The notes: generated from the letters alone by a model not told the origin. A DNA stretch of 64,000 bases from Thauera linaloolentis 47Lol = DSM 12138 (GCF_000310205.1 NZ_AMXE01000005.1:38519-102518); one strand, 5' to 3'; numbered from the stretch's first letter, positions 22,160 to 32,240 are shown. Translations and numbers: made by a program.

Positions 22160-23569
22160 TCAGGCGAGCTGGCGCACGTCGGTGAAGTGGCCGGTCACCG
22201 CGGCAGCCGCGGCCATCGCCGGGCTGACGAGGTGCGTGCGGCCGCCTGCGCCCTGCCGGCCCTCGAAATTGCGGTTCGAGGTCGAGGCGCAGCGCTCGCC
22301 CGGTTCGAGGCGGTCGGCGTTCATCGCCAGACACATCGAACAGCCCGGCTCGCGCCATTCGAAGCCGGCGGCGACGAAGATCTCGTGCAGCCCCTCCTCT
22401 TCGGCCTGGCGCTTGACCAGCCCGGAACCCGGCACCACCAGCACACGGCGGACGTTGGCGGCCTTCTGGCGCCCTTTCGCCACCGCGGCGGCTTCGCGCA
22501 GGTCTTCGATGCGCGAATTGGTACACGAACCGATGAAGACCTGATCGACCTCGATGTCGGTGATCGGCGTGTTCGGCTCCAGCCCCATGTACTTCAGCGC
22601 GCGCTCGACGCCTTCCCGGCGTACCGGGTCGGCCACTGCGGCGGGATCGGGCACGCGGCCTTCGACCGTCGTGACCATCTCGGGCGAAGTGCCCCAGGTG
22701 ACCTGCGGCAGGATGTCCTCGGCCTTCAGTTCGATGAGCTTGTCGAACTGCGCGCCCTCGTCGCTCTTCAGCGTGCGCCAGTAGGCCACGGCCTGTCCCC
22801 ACGCCTCGCCCGTAGGCGAGAACGGGCGATCCTTGAGATAGTCGATGGTGGTTTCATCCACGCCGACCATGCCGGCGCGCGCACCTGCCTCGATCGCCAT
22901 GTTGCAGATCGTCATGCGGCCTTCCATCGACAACGCACGGATGGCGCTGCCACCGAACTCCATCGCGTAGCCGGTGCCGCCGGCGGTGCCGATCCTGCCG
23001 ATGATCGCGAGCACGACGTCCTTGGCGGTGACACCCTTCCCGAGCTGGCCATCGACGCGGATGAGCAGGGTCTTCGATTTCTTCTGCAGCAGGCACTGCG
23101 TCGCCATCACGTGCTCGACCTCGGACGTGCCGATGCCGTGCGCCAGACAGCCGAAGGCGCCATGCGTGGACGTGTGCGAGTCACCACAGACGACGGTCAT
23201 GCCCGGCAGCGTGGCGCCGTTCTCCGGACCGATGACGTGTACGATGCCCTGCCGTTCGTCCCTGAACGGGAAATAGGCGAGCGAACCCACTTCGCGGATG
23301 TTGGCGTCCAGGGTTTCGACCTGCTGGCGCGAAACGGGATCCAGGATGCCGCGCTCCCAGTGGTCGGTCGGGGTGTTATGGTCGGCGGTCGCAACGATCG
23401 AGCTGATGCGCCACGGCTTGCGCCCGGCCAGCTTCAGCCCTTCGAAGGCCTGCGGGCTGGTAACTTCGTGCACCAGATGGCGATCGATGTAGATCAGTGC
23501 GGTACCGTCGGCCTCTTCATGGACGACGTGACTGGACCAGAGCTTTTCGTACAGGGTTTGAGCTGCCAT
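22160..23569 (-). CDS. leuC: 3-isopropylmalate dehydratase large subunit
   Basis: This 469-residue aconitase-family [4Fe-4S] enzyme isomerises 2- and 3-isopropylmalate. The cluster cysteines are in [13 protein letters not shown] and [12 protein letters not shown], and the active-site block [15 protein letters not shown] is present. ATG 23569 ([11 protein letters not shown]) matches the family start. It is the first gene of the leuC-ecn-leuD-leuB-asd run. I saw no leucine-rich leader peptide in the 97 bases upstream. Confidence 0.98.
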   Translation of the reverse strand: MAAQTLYEKLWSSHVVHEEADGTALIYIDRHLVHEVTSPQAFEGLKLAGRKPWRISSIVATADHNTPTDHWERGILDPVSRQQVETLDANIREVGSLAYFPFRDERQGIVHVIGPENGATLPGMTVVCGDSHTSTHGAFGCLAHGIGTSEVEHVMATQCLLQKKSKTLLIRVDGQLGKGVTAKDVVLAIIGRIGTAGGTGYAMEFGGSAIRALSMEGRMTICNMAIEAGARAGMVGVDETTIDYLKDRPFSPTGEAWGQAVAYWRTLKSDEGAQFDKLIELKAEDILPQVTWGTSPEMVTTVEGRVPDPAAVADPVRREGVERALKYMGLEPNTPITDIEVDQVFIGSCTNSRIEDLREAAAVAKGRQKAANVRRVLVVPGSGLVKRQAEEEGLHEIFVAAGFEWREPGCSMCLAMNADRLEPGERCASTSNRNFEGRQGAGGRTHLVSPAMAAAAAVTGHFTDVRQLA

Positions 23570-23666
23570 CCCGTGTATTCCGCGCAAAAAAAGAAACCGA
23601 TTATTTCACAAAGCGGTCAAGACAGGCCACATCCCCCCTTGCCGCAAGCCTTTCCACCCTGGGTGC

Positions 23667-24482
23667 TCAGCGTCGCGCGGCCTGATACAGCGGCATGACC
23701 TTTGACGCGTAGTCGGCGAGGTCGCGCTGGCGGCTAGCATGCGAAGGGTGGGTGGACAGCCACTGCGGCGGCGCACCGGAGGACTGGGTGGCCATCTTGT
23801 CCCACAGGGTCACCGCGGCACGCGGATCGTAGCCCGCACGCGCCGCCAGCTCCACGCCCATGCGGTCGGCCTCTGTTTCATGTTCGCGCGAATTGGGCAG
23901 CTCGAAAGTGACCTGGGCCACCTTGCCCATGAGGTCCTGGCCCACCTGCCCGACGCCGAGTACGGCGCCCGCCACCGACAGGCCGATGCCGGTGGCCATC
24001 GACTTCGATATGCGCTCCCGCGCATGCTCACGCAAGGCATGCGCGATCTCGTGCCCCATGACCGCCGCGATCTCGTCGTCACTGAGCTTGAGGCGATCGA
24101 TCAGCCCGGTGTAGATCGCCATCTTGCCACCGGCCATGCACCAGGCATTGAGCTCGTCCGAGCTGAAGACGTTGACCTCCCACTTCCAGGCGGGCGCATC
24201 CGAACGGAACACGCCGGTATGCGGCGTGAGCCGCGCCACGATGCGGCGCACGCGCTGCACGGTGGCCGCATCACGGTTCAGCGCATTCTTCTTGCGCGCC
24301 TCGTTGAGCATTTCCTGGTACTGCTTGCCCGACGCCTGCTCCACTTCCTGCGCCGACACCATCATCATCTGCGAACGCTGCACGCCGACCGCGCCCGCCT
24401 GCGTCGTCTGCACGGTCTGGCAGGCGACCGTGATCGTGGCTGCCAGCACCGCGGGCAGCAGGCTTGCGTACATGGATTTCAT
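23667..24482 (-). CDS. M48 family zinc metalloprotease lipoprotein (LoiP/YggG-like)
   Basis: This 271-residue protein has a lipoprotein signal ending at Cys21 (ATITVAC). The zinc-binding HEIAH motif is in AAVMGHEIAHALREHARE, with the third ligand Glu in ETEADRMGVELAARAGYDP. The size and layout match LoiP, a membrane-anchored metallopeptidase of the cell envelope stress response. The C-terminal block WLSTHPSHASRQRDLADYA is typical of this M48 group. It lies 26 bases after the MFS gene and may share its transcript. Confidence 0.9.
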   Translation of the reverse strand: MKSMYASLLPAVLAATITVACQTVQTTQAGAVGVQRSQMMMVSAQEVEQASGKQYQEMLNEARKKNALNRDAATVQRVRRIVARLTPHTGVFRSDAPAWKWEVNVFSSDELNAWCMAGGKMAIYTGLIDRLKLSDDEIAAVMGHEIAHALREHARERISKSMATGIGLSVAGAVLGVGQVGQDLMGKVAQVTFELPNSREHETEADRMGVELAARAGYDPRAAVTLWDKMATQSSGAPPQWLSTHPSHASRQRDLADYASKVMPLYQAARR

Positions 24483-24508
24483 TCACATCCTCCTCAAGAA
24501 CCGCGCAC

Positions 24509-25666
24509 TCAAGAACTCGTGGCCTCGCCCGCCCTCGGCGCCGGCCAGCCGCGCACCAGCCAGACGAGCCCCGCCAGCGCGAACACCGACCCGAGCGTGA
24601 AGGTCCATTCAGGCCCCACGGCGTCCCAGGTGTAGCCGCTGAGCAAGCCGCCCAACATGCCGCCCGCACCGAAGGAGATGCTGCCGTACAACGCCTGCCC
24701 ACGTGATTGGAGCCGTCCGCAAAACCAAAGGTTCACCACCGCGATCGCCGCCGCATGATAGGCGCCGAACGTGGCGCCGTGCAGCACCTGGGCGAACAGC
24801 AGCACGGGCAGGCTGCCTGCCCCCCAGCCGATCAGCGCGAAACGGAGCACCGCGCATGCGAAGGAGAAGAGCAGTATCCCGCGCAGGCTGAAACGCCGCG
24901 TGATGCGCGGCATCAGCATGAAGACGATGATCTCCGCCACCACGCCCAGCGTCCACATCCAGCCGACCAGCGCCTTGCCGTAACCTTCATCCACGAGGTA
25001 GATCGAGTAGAACACGTAGAACGCCCCGTGTGCCGCCGACATCAGGAAGCAGGCGCCGAATAGCGCCCTGACCTCGGGCCGGCGCAGGGTGTCACGCAGG
25101 CTGGGCGCTGCACGCGCAATCTGCGACGGCACCGATTCCGGAATGGCGAAGGAGCACGCCAAGACGCCTGCCAGGATGGCGGCCGTGACCCATAGCACCG
25201 ACTCGATGGCGACATGATCCAGCGCCTGCCCCAACGCCAGCACCGCCACGATGAAGCCGACCGACCCCCATGCCCGTATGCTGCCGTAGCGGTGCCCCTC
25301 TGCGCCCAGGTGCGAGAAGGCCAGCCCTTCGATCAAGGGCAGCGCCGCACTCCAGAAGAAGGCCATCAGCGCCATCGCGGCGAACAGGCCGGCGAACTCG
25401 GTGGTCATGAAGAAACCCGAGAAGCCGACCAGGCTCATCAGCGCGGACAGGCGCACGATCGCCACCCGCATGGCGAGGCGTTCGGCGAGCCAGCTCCACA
25501 TGTTCGGCGCCAGCACCCGCATCAGTTGCATCAGCGACATCAGCAACGCGATTTCGGTCGCCGTCAGCGACGCAGCCTGCAGGTACAACGCGAAATAAGG
25601 CGAGAACGCGCCGACGAAGCCGAAGTAGAAAAAGTAGTACGCCGACAGACGCCAGTATGGAAGCAT
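24509..25666 (-). CDS. MFS transporter, HcaT/LacY-like
   Basis: This 385-residue inner-membrane protein has about twelve hydrophobic segments. The N-terminus MLPYWRLSAYYFFYFGFVGAF and the loop motif YGSIRAWGSVGFIVAV are typical of the MFS_1-like group that includes the putative phenylpropionate transporter HcaT and sugar/nucleoside symporters. The substrate cannot be read from the sequence, and no catabolic genes are adjacent. Confidence 0.8.
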   Translation of the reverse strand: MLPYWRLSAYYFFYFGFVGAFSPYFALYLQAASLTATEIALLMSLMQLMRVLAPNMWSWLAERLAMRVAIVRLSALMSLVGFSGFFMTTEFAGLFAAMALMAFFWSAALPLIEGLAFSHLGAEGHRYGSIRAWGSVGFIVAVLALGQALDHVAIESVLWVTAAILAGVLACSFAIPESVPSQIARAAPSLRDTLRRPEVRALFGACFLMSAAHGAFYVFYSIYLVDEGYGKALVGWMWTLGVVAEIIVFMLMPRITRRFSLRGILLFSFACAVLRFALIGWGAGSLPVLLFAQVLHGATFGAYHAAAIAVVNLWFCGRLQSRGQALYGSISFGAGGMLGGLLSGYTWDAVGPEWTFTLGSVFALAGLVWLVRGWPAPRAGEATSS

Positions 25667-25794
25667 CGAAATGGCTCTACGACAGACTGCTCAGGCAATG
25701 CCGGAATCGAACCGCGGGAGCGCCGGCCTCCGCACGCGGCGAGCCGCGGAAGCACGGGGGGGGTGGCCGGCTTTCCCACGGCTGCGCGCCTGAT

Positions 25795-26925
25795 TCAGCG
25801 CGGTGAAGGCAGGCGCTGTCCACCTGCGGGGGCGAGCGCCGGAACCTGGGGCGTGTCGGTGCGCACATCGCCGCATTGTGCGCGGTGGCGCAGCGCGTGG
25901 TCGATCAGCACGAGCGCCAGCATGGACTCGGCAATCGGCGTCGCGCGGATGCCGACGCAGGGGTCGTGCCGGCCATGCGTATTGACGATCGCCGGTGCGC
26001 CCTGGCGGTCGATGGAGCGGCGATCGAGGCGGATGCTGGAAGTCGGCTTGATCGCGATGCTGGCGATGATGTCCTGCCCGGTGGAGATGCCCCCCAGCAC
26101 GCCGCCGGCGTTGTTCGACAGGAAGCCCTCCGGCGTCATTTCGTCGCCGTGCTCGGTGCCACGCTGGGCGATCGAGGCGAATCCCGCGCCGATCTCCACC
26201 CCCTTTACCGCATTGATGCTCATCATCGCGTAGGCGATGTCCGCGTCCAGGCGGTCATAGACCGGCTCGCCCCAACCCACCGGCACGCCGCTGGCGACCA
26301 CGTCGATGCGCGCCCCGATGGAGTCACCCGACTTGCGCAGTTCGTCCATGTAAGCCTCGAGCCGCGGCACGATGCCGGCATTCGGCGCGAAGAAGGGATT
26401 GCGCTCGACCGCGTCCCAGCTCTCGAACGGAATGTCGATCGGGCCGAGCGCCGTCATGCAGGCGCGGATCACGATGCCGTGGCGTTCCTTCAGCCACTTC
26501 CTGGCGATCGCGCCGGCAGCGACGCGCACCGCGGTCTCGCGCGCAGACGAACGGCCGCCGCCGCGGTAGTCGCGGATGCCGTACTTCTGCCAGTACGGAT
26601 AGTCGGCATGCCCCGGGCGGAAAGTGTCGGCGATATTGCCGTAATCCTTGCTGCGCTGGTCCTGGTTGCGGATCAGCAGGCCGATCGGCGTTCCGGTGGT
26701 GAGCCCCTCGAACACCCCGGACAGGATTTCGACCTCGTCCGGCTCGCGGCGCTGGGTGACATGCCGCGAAGTACCCGGCTTGCGGCGGTCGAGCTCGGCC
26801 TGAATGTCGGCCACGCTCAGCGCCAGACCCGGCGGGCAGCCATCGACGACACAGCCGATGGCCGGACCGTGCGACTCGCCGAAGGACGTGACGGTGAAGA
26901 GGGTACCGAGGGTGTTTCCGGACAT
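25795..26925 (-). CDS. aroC: Chorismate synthase
   Basis: This 376-residue FMN-dependent lyase carries out the last shikimate-pathway step, making chorismate from EPSP. It shows [37 protein letters not shown] and [23 protein letters not shown]. The start at 26925 follows AGGAGA at 7 bases. It lies after the ilvBN terminator, so it probably has its own promoter in the short gap. Confidence 0.97.
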   Translation of the reverse strand: MSGNTLGTLFTVTSFGESHGPAIGCVVDGCPPGLALSVADIQAELDRRKPGTSRHVTQRREPDEVEILSGVFEGLTTGTPIGLLIRNQDQRSKDYGNIADTFRPGHADYPYWQKYGIRDYRGGGRSSARETAVRVAAGAIARKWLKERHGIVIRACMTALGPIDIPFESWDAVERNPFFAPNAGIVPRLEAYMDELRKSGDSIGARIDVVASGVPVGWGEPVYDRLDADIAYAMMSINAVKGVEIGAGFASIAQRGTEHGDEMTPEGFLSNNAGGVLGGISTGQDIIASIAIKPTSSIRLDRRSIDRQGAPAIVNTHGRHDPCVGIRATPIAESMLALVLIDHALRHRAQCGDVRTDTPQVPALAPAGGQRLPSPR

Positions 26926-26947
26926 GGTTCTCCTGCCTGGTCGGCGC

Positions 26948-26999
26948 AAAAAGAGAGAAGGGGATGGGACGCGAGTCTAGCACGCACCCCATCCCCTTC
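26948..26999 (-). terminator. Rho-independent terminator of ilvBN
   Basis: The 12-base arms GAAGGGGATGGG (26957-26968) and CCCATCCCCTTC (26988-26999) enclose a 19-base loop. On the minus strand the stem is followed by TCTCTTTTTG (the A-run at 26948-26952). It lies 30 bases after the ilvN stop. Confidence 0.8.
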
Positions 27000-27028
27000 G
27001 GCCGTGGCGCCCGCGCGCCACCGGGGGC

Positions 27029-27346
27029 TCAGAGGAAGAAACCCTCCAGGCGCTCGAAGACCTCGTGCCCGGCGCCATGGTGGCGCACGTTGAGCACGTC
27101 CTCCAGCTTTTCGACCTGGCGCACCATCTGCTCCAGCCGGTGGTCGTCGAACACCAGCAGCCAGATCCGCGAGCGCTTGCCGTCGGACACCGGCATGCAC
27201 AGGATGCCCTCGACGTTGAAGGCGCGGCGCGCGAAGAGATTGCAGATGTGGCTCATCACCCCGGGGTGGTTGTTCACATCCAGTTCGAGGACGACCTTGG
27301 CAAAGCTGGCTTGCGGCAGCGGGTCGGCAACCTGTTCGATCATCAT
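27029..27346 (-). CDS. ilvN: Acetolactate synthase small regulatory subunit (short IlvN type)
   Basis: This 105-residue protein is a single ACT domain (FAKVVLELDVNNHPGVMSHICNLF begins it at about residue 14), with the conserved RAFNVEGILCMPV block. It lacks the extra C-terminal domain of the roughly 160-residue IlvH subunits, so it resembles E. coli IlvN (96 residues) of valine-sensitive isozyme I. The stop of ilvB and the start ATG overlap in TGATG; a second ATG at 27343 is adjacent. It should confer feedback control on IlvB. Confidence 0.93.
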   Translation of the reverse strand: MMIEQVADPLPQASFAKVVLELDVNNHPGVMSHICNLFARRAFNVEGILCMPVSDGKRSRIWLLVFDDHRLEQMVRQVEKLEDVLNVRHHGAGHEVFERLEGFFL

Positions 27347-29013
27347 CAGCCTCCGATCATTTCGGTGTTGGCGGCACCCGGCGGCACCATGGGATAGACG
27401 AATTGCTCGCGATCGATCGTCGCGTGGATCAGACACGGCCCGGGCTCGTTGAGCGCCTTGGCCAGCGCGGCGCGCGGATCATCGGCCAGGTCGAGATCCA
27501 GCGCCGGCACGCCGAAACCCTCGGCGATCTTCACGAAATCGGGCTCGGTGCGGTACCTGGAGGCGAACTGGCGCTTGCCGTAGAACAGGGCCTGCTGCTG
27601 GTACACCAGGCCGAGCGCATTGTTGTTCATCAGCACGATCTTGACGTTGAGCCCTTCCTCGGCCAGCGTCGCAAGCTCCTGGATGTTCATCTTGAAACTG
27701 CCATCGCCCGAGAAGCACACCACGGTGCGCTCCGGTTCGGCCAGTGCCGCCCCCATCGCGGTCGGCAGGCCGAAGCCCATCGTTCCCAGGCCGCCCGAGG
27801 TCAGCCACTGGCGCGGGCGGCGGAAGGGATAGGCCTGGGCGACCCACATCTGGTGCTGGCCGACATCGGTGGCGATCACGGCTTCGTCATCGAGGGCATC
27901 GGCCACGGCCTTGACCAGGCCGTAATGGCTGCGCGGATCGTCGATGGCGGGAAACTGCATCGGGAAGCGCTGCTTGAGATCCGCAACCCGGGCCAGCCAG
28001 TCCTGGCGCAGCGTCACCTTGACGCGCGGCAGCAGGGCTTCGAGCGCCTCGGTCACATCGGCATGGATCGCGACATGGGCGTTCTTGATCTTGTGCAGTT
28101 CGGAACGGTCGACATCGATATGCACGATCTTCGCATTCGGGCAGAACTGCGCCGCACGGCCGATCGCGCGGTCGTCGAAACGGGCGCCGACGCAGATCAG
28201 CAGGTCGGCCTCCTCGAGAACGAAGTTGGTGTAGCGCGCACCATGCATGCCGAGCATGCCGACCGACAGCGGGTGATCCATCGGCATCGCGCCAAGCGCC
28301 ATCAAGGTCATCGTCGCCGGCAGCCCGCCCTGCTCCGCCAGTTGCACCGCGAGCGGCGCGGCGCCGGAATGGACCACGCCGCCGCCCAGATAGAGCACTG
28401 GCCGCGCAGCTTCGTTGATCATCCGCGCAGCGCTTTCGATGGCCGCCATGTCGAGCTGTGGCGCCATGTCGGCAACGGCCGGCGGCGGAAACTCGCCCAC
28501 TTCGACGAGCTGGTTCTGCACGTCCTTGGGCACGTCGATCAGCACCGGACCGGGACGGCCGGACATGGCGATGCGGAACGCGTCGGGCACGACGTCGAGC
28601 AGTTCGGCGGCGGAGCGGACCAGGAAATTGTGCTTGGTGATCGGCACCGTGATGCCGTAGATGTCGACTTCCTGGAAGGCGTCGGTGCCGATCATCGATT
28701 GCGGCACCTGGCCGGTGATGATGACCATCGGAATGGAATCCAGACAGGCATCGGCAATCGCGGTGACGAGGTTGGTCGCGCCGGGGCCGCTCGACGCAAT
28801 GCACACTTGCGGCACGCCGGACACGCGCGCCATGCCCTGGGCCATGAAACCGGCGCCTTGCTCGTGACGCGCCAGCACGTGGCGGATCTGCGTACTGGCC
28901 GACAAGGCATCGTAGAACGGCAGGATGGCGCCGCCAGGAAGACCGGCGATGGTACGCACGCCCTGGCGTTCGAGAAGGCGCACGATCAGTTGCGCGCCGG
29001 TGAGTTGGGTCAT
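27346..29013 (-). CDS. ilvB: Acetolactate synthase large (catalytic) subunit, IlvB type
   Basis: This 555-residue ThDP enzyme makes acetolactate and acetohydroxybutyrate, the first common step to valine, leucine and isoleucine. The activating Glu is in LARHEQGAGFMAQG, and the ThDP/Mg motif runs from GDGSFKMNIQEL to MNNNALGL. The length and sequence fit E. coli IlvB (562 residues). GGAGAG precedes the ATG. It is controlled by the leader peptide and terminator immediately upstream, and is co-translated with ilvN. Confidence 0.96.
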   Translation of the reverse strand: MTQLTGAQLIVRLLERQGVRTIAGLPGGAILPFYDALSASTQIRHVLARHEQGAGFMAQGMARVSGVPQVCIASSGPGATNLVTAIADACLDSIPMVIITGQVPQSMIGTDAFQEVDIYGITVPITKHNFLVRSAAELLDVVPDAFRIAMSGRPGPVLIDVPKDVQNQLVEVGEFPPPAVADMAPQLDMAAIESAARMINEAARPVLYLGGGVVHSGAAPLAVQLAEQGGLPATMTLMALGAMPMDHPLSVGMLGMHGARYTNFVLEEADLLICVGARFDDRAIGRAAQFCPNAKIVHIDVDRSELHKIKNAHVAIHADVTEALEALLPRVKVTLRQDWLARVADLKQRFPMQFPAIDDPRSHYGLVKAVADALDDEAVIATDVGQHQMWVAQAYPFRRPRQWLTSGGLGTMGFGLPTAMGAALAEPERTVVCFSGDGSFKMNIQELATLAEEGLNVKIVLMNNNALGLVYQQQALFYGKRQFASRYRTEPDFVKIAEGFGVPALDLDLADDPRAALAKALNEPGPCLIHATIDREQFVYPMVPPGAANTEMIGG

Positions 29014-29064
29014 GATGCTCTCCTTGTTTTCAATTTCAGCGACATCACCGGCGCGGCTCCAGAA

Positions 29065-29106
29065 TGCAAAAACCCCCGCCGGGCTTGCGCGCCGACGGGG
29101 GTTTGG
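29065..29106 (-). promoter_or_regulatory. Transcription attenuator (terminator hairpin) of ilvBN
   Basis: The arms at 29070-29078 (AAACCCCCG) and 29096-29104 (CGGGGGTTT) form a GC-rich stem that extends inward after one mismatch. On the minus strand it is followed by TTTTTGC, making a rho-independent terminator. It lies 31 bases after the stop codon of the valine-rich leader and 52 bases before the ilvB start. ACGGG right after the leader stop (plus 29131-29135) could pair with the CCCGT in the terminator arm as a short competing antiterminator; this pairing is inference. Confidence 0.85.
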
Positions 29107-29134
29107 AATCCTGCAGTTCGAGTGTTCTGTCCCG

Positions 29135-29212
29135 TTACGACGCGTGCGTGCCTACGCTTACTACGCGTACGGCTACGAATACGACAGCGAAGAAACGGGC
29201 GGCAGAGTGCAT
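29135..29212 (-). CDS. ivbL: ilvBN leader peptide (valine-rich, attenuation control)
   Basis: This 25-residue open frame starts at ATG 29212 and ends at TAA 29135-29137. It opens MHSAARFF, and its second half (AVVFVAVRVVSVG) has seven valines among residues 10-20, with no leucine or isoleucine. E. coli IvbL has a comparable VVVVRVVVVVG run. Ribosome stalling on these codons when valyl-tRNA is scarce would let ilvBN be transcribed past the downstream hairpin. The ribosome-binding site is weak (GAG at about -9). Confidence 0.85.
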   Translation of the reverse strand: MHSAARFFAVVFVAVRVVSVGTHAS

Positions 29213-29300
29213 GGCGACTCGAAATGGATTGCAGGCGTGATCAGACCACGAACGCGCCGTGAACACAAGCGCTTCGTCGAGAAAAGCCCCGCCGGGAATC

Positions 29301-30980
29301 CTACGCATTGCCGCGCACGCTCCCTTCGCGAAGCTCGCGACGCAGGATCTTGCCGACGTTGCTCTTCGGCAGTTCATCGCGGAACTCGACCCGATGGGGA
29401 ACCTTGTACCCGGTCAGGTTCTCGTGGCAGTAGGCGATCAATTCCGCCTCGGTCAGACTCGGATCCTTACGCACCACGAACACCTTGACCGCCTCGCCGC
29501 TGCGCTCATCCGGCACCCCCACCGCCGCGACCTCGATCACGCCCGGATGGCTGGCGACGACGTCCTCGACCTCGTTCGGATAGACATTGAAGCCCGACAC
29601 CAGAATCATGTCCTTCTTGCGATCGACGAGGGTCACGAAGCCCTTGTCGTCGACGACGGCGATGTCGCCCGTGCGCAGGAATCCGTCCGGCGTGAAGACC
29701 CGCGCCGTATCGTCGGGACGGTTCCAGTAGGCCTGCATGACCTGCGGCCCGCGCACGCAAAGTTCGCCACGCTGGCCGACCGGCTGCTCGACGTCGGCAT
29801 CATCACGGATGCTGATCTCCGTCGAAGGCACCGGCAAGCCGATGGAGTGGTTGAACTCGGGCAGATCGAGCGGATTGATCGTGACGGCGGGCGAGGTCTC
29901 GGTCAGGCCATAGGCTTCGACCAGGGCAATGCCGGTCACCTTGCGCCATTTCTCGGCAACCGCCTTCTGCACGGCCATGCCTCCCCCCAGGGAAACACGC
30001 AGGTTGGAGAAATCGAGACTGGCGAAATCCGGATTGTTCAGCAGGGCGTTGAACAAGGTGTTGACGCCCGTGATGGCCGTGAACTTGTGCTTGCGCAACT
30101 CCTTGACGAAACCCGGGATGTCCCGCGGATTGGTGATCAGCACGTTGGTCGCGCCGATCTTGAAGAAGGTCAGGCAGTTCGCCGTCAGCGAAAAGATGTG
30201 ATAGAGCGGCAGCGCGGTGATGATCACCTCCTCGCCCTCGTGCAGGAATGGGCGAATCCAGGCATGCGCCTGCTGCAGGTTGGCGATGATGTTGCGATGG
30301 GTCAGGACCGCCCCCTTCGCCAGTCCCGTCGTACCTCCCGTGTATTGGAGGAAGGCGATGTCGTCATGCCCGAGTTCCACCGGCTGCAGGCGGTGGGACG
30401 CCCCGCGGGCCAGCGCGTCGCCGAAATGCACCGCGCCGTCGAGACGCCAAGCGGGGACCATCTTCTTCACCCGGCGAACGATGAAATTCACCAGCATCGA
30501 CTTCGGAAAGCCCAGCATCTCACCCAGGCTGGTGACCACCACATGCTTCACCGGGAGCCGCCTGCGTACCTGCTCGAGCGTATGGGCGAAGTTCTCTACG
30601 ATGACGACAACATCGGCACCCGCATCGCGCAGCTGGTGTTCCAACTCGCGCGCCGTGTACAGCGGATTGACATTGACGACGGTGTAGCCCGCACGCAGCG
30701 TGCCGAACAAGGCGACGGGATACTGCAACAGGTTGGGCATCATCAAGGCGACGCGCGCGCGCGCCGGCAGCTTCAGTTCCCCCTGCAGATAGCCGGCAAA
30801 CTGCGCCGACAAGCGGTCGAGTTCGCCATAGGTGATGCCCTTGCCCATGCAGATGTAGGCGGTGCGCGAGGCGAAACGGCGTACCCCCTGCTCGAAAAGA
30901 TCGGCTATCGAACGGAATTCGTCGACGTCGATCTCGGCGGGCACGCCGGCGGGATAGCTTTGCAGCCAGATTTTGTCCAC
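29301..30980 (-). CDS. fadD: Long-chain fatty acyl-CoA synthetase
   Basis: This 559-residue ANL-superfamily ligase activates fatty acids to acyl-CoA via acyl-AMP at the inner membrane. The AMP-binding motif is [21 protein letters not shown], with [16 protein letters not shown] and the hinge/C-terminal block [20 protein letters not shown]. The C-terminal catalytic lysine is in [16 protein letters not shown]. The start is GTG 30980, supported by a strong GGAGGAGACACC site directly upstream. It probably supplies acyl-CoA for beta-oxidation and PHA precursors. Confidence 0.95.
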   Translation of the reverse strand: MDKIWLQSYPAGVPAEIDVDEFRSIADLFEQGVRRFASRTAYICMGKGITYGELDRLSAQFAGYLQGELKLPARARVALMMPNLLQYPVALFGTLRAGYTVVNVNPLYTARELEHQLRDAGADVVVIVENFAHTLEQVRRRLPVKHVVVTSLGEMLGFPKSMLVNFIVRRVKKMVPAWRLDGAVHFGDALARGASHRLQPVELGHDDIAFLQYTGGTTGLAKGAVLTHRNIIANLQQAHAWIRPFLHEGEEVIITALPLYHIFSLTANCLTFFKIGATNVLITNPRDIPGFVKELRKHKFTAITGVNTLFNALLNNPDFASLDFSNLRVSLGGGMAVQKAVAEKWRKVTGIALVEAYGLTETSPAVTINPLDLPEFNHSIGLPVPSTEISIRDDADVEQPVGQRGELCVRGPQVMQAYWNRPDDTARVFTPDGFLRTGDIAVVDDKGFVTLVDRKKDMILVSGFNVYPNEVEDVVASHPGVIEVAAVGVPDERSGEAVKVFVVRKDPSLTEAELIAYCHENLTGYKVPHRVEFRDELPKSNVGKILRRELREGSVRGNA

Positions 30981-31211
30981 GGTGTCTCCTCCTTTTGTTG
31001 GAAAAAACGCTGACCGAGCCCGGCTCGGCCAGCCCCGCCCTCCCGAGGCGTCGGGCGGACACCCGATGGGTCCGCCACTTCATTCCAACTGCCACCCCGC
31101 CCCTGTTTTATATGTACGGTGCGTGGATGCCGCATGCCCGAAAACATGCTCTGGAGGGGCAGCGGCACGATGGCCGCCACCGCCCTGAGGCTTCTCAGCC
31201 CCTCATCTGCT

Positions 31212-31661
31212 TCAGCCTTCCTCCTCCTGTGCCGGCCAGTTCCGGATGTAATTCTTCAGCATTCGGTTCTCGAAGCTCTGCTCCTCGAGCACCGCCTTGG
31301 CAACGTCGTGGAAGCTGACGACGCCGAGCAGCGTCTGTCCATCCATGACAGGCAGATAGCGCTGATGGTGCTCCACCATCATGCGTCGCAACTCGTCCAT
31401 TTCCATGTTCGGCGAGGCCGACTGCGGGTCGCCGATCATCACATCCTCGACGGCGAGCGACTGCCAGTCCGCCGCGCCGCGCCGGACACCTTGCAGCACC
31501 TCGCGGAAGGTCAGCATGCCGACCATCTGGCCGCGCGAAAACACCACGAGCGAACCCACGTCCTGCTCGTTCATGATCTCGATCGCTTCAGCGACACTCT
31601 TGTTCGGCGCAATGGTGAACAGCACCTTGCCTTTGATCGCGAGAATTTCGCTAACCAGCAT
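31212..31661 (-). CDS. Tandem CBS domain protein
   Basis: This 149-residue cytosolic protein consists of two CBS domains (about residues 5-60 and 72-130), with DVGSLVVFSRGQMVGMLTFRE and RYLPVMDGQTLLGVVSFHDV as the matched core segments. Stand-alone CBS pairs bind adenine nucleotides and act as energy or redox sensors for partner proteins. No partner is evident here. GGGAGATCAAC precedes the ATG. It lies between the ferredoxin and fadD on the same strand. Confidence 0.88.
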   Translation of the reverse strand: MLVSEILAIKGKVLFTIAPNKSVAEAIEIMNEQDVGSLVVFSRGQMVGMLTFREVLQGVRRGAADWQSLAVEDVMIGDPQSASPNMEMDELRRMMVEHHQRYLPVMDGQTLLGVVSFHDVAKAVLEEQSFENRMLKNYIRNWPAQEEEG

Positions 31662-31737
31662 GTTGATCTCCCTGCCTCGATCCGATCGGATCCTTCGCGT
31701 TATCGATGCACCATCTTAGTGTATCGGCAGACGGCCG

Positions 31738-31760
31738 GAAAGGCGCCAGGCCGGCGCCCT
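31738..31760 (-). terminator. Probable terminator after fdxA
   Basis: GGCGCC is repeated in inverted form at 31742-31747 and 31753-31758 around AGGCC; on the minus strand the stem is followed by TTTCC. It lies about 10 bases after the ferredoxin stop codon. Confidence 0.45.
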
Positions 31761-31766
31761 GACGGC

Positions 31767-32090
31767 TCAGCGCAGCAGTTCCCCTAGCTTGCCCTTCACC
31801 TTCGCCCAGTCCTCGGCATCGGGCAGGGCATCCTTGCGCTCGACGATCGGCTTCCACTGCTTCGAAAGCTCGGCGTTGAGCGCGATGAACCCCTGCTGGT
31901 CGGAGGGCACGTCGTCCTCCGCATAGATCGCCTCGACCGGACATTCGGCCACGCACAAGGTGCAGTCGATGCACTCTTCCGGATCGATCACCAGGAAGTT
32001 CGGCCCTTCGCGGAAGCAATCCACCGGACAGACATCGACGCAGTCGGTGTATTTGCAGCGGATACAGGACTCGGTCACCACATAAGCCAT
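31767..32090 (-). CDS. fdxA: 7Fe ferredoxin (FdxA, [3Fe-4S][4Fe-4S])
   Basis: This 107-residue electron carrier resembles Azotobacter ferredoxin I. The Cys pattern at residues 9, 12, 17, 21, 25, 40, 43, 46 and 50 matches the 7Fe type: residues 9, 17 and 50 would hold the 3Fe cluster and 21, 40, 43 and 46 the 4Fe cluster. The start at 32090 ([17 protein letters not shown]) follows GGAG; the open frame further upstream lacks family similarity. It is divergent from trxA. Its redox partner is unknown. Confidence 0.93.
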   Translation of the reverse strand: MAYVVTESCIRCKYTDCVDVCPVDCFREGPNFLVIDPEECIDCTLCVAECPVEAIYAEDDVPSDQQGFIALNAELSKQWKPIVERKDALPDAEDWAKVKGKLGELLR

Positions 32091-32212
32091 TTTTTTCTCC
32101 AACCCGATTTGGCCAGCCACGAGACAGGCGCACACAGACGACAATATAGTGCAGGCATTTGCGTTTTCGCCACGCTCTGCGAACGAAGTGCGTTTTCGCA
32201 GCATCGATTCTC

Positions 32213-32240
32213 TTGACGTCCGCCCCGGCATGGCATAAGT
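32213..32240 (+). promoter_or_regulatory. Candidate sigma-70 promoter for trxA-rho
   Basis: TTGACG at 32213-32218 is followed 16 bases later by ATAAGT (or 15 bases later by CATAAG). It would give a long 5' leader of about 130 bases before trxA. The -10 match is modest. Confidence 0.35.

Noticed and set aside
23570..23666. A leucine attenuator before leuC.
   Set aside because: The 97 bases contain no leucine-rich frame or terminator, unlike the region before ilvB.
24509..29013. Possible riboswitch upstream of the aroC or MFS genes.
   Set aside because: I found no conserved aptamer sequence or leader longer than about 130 bases there.
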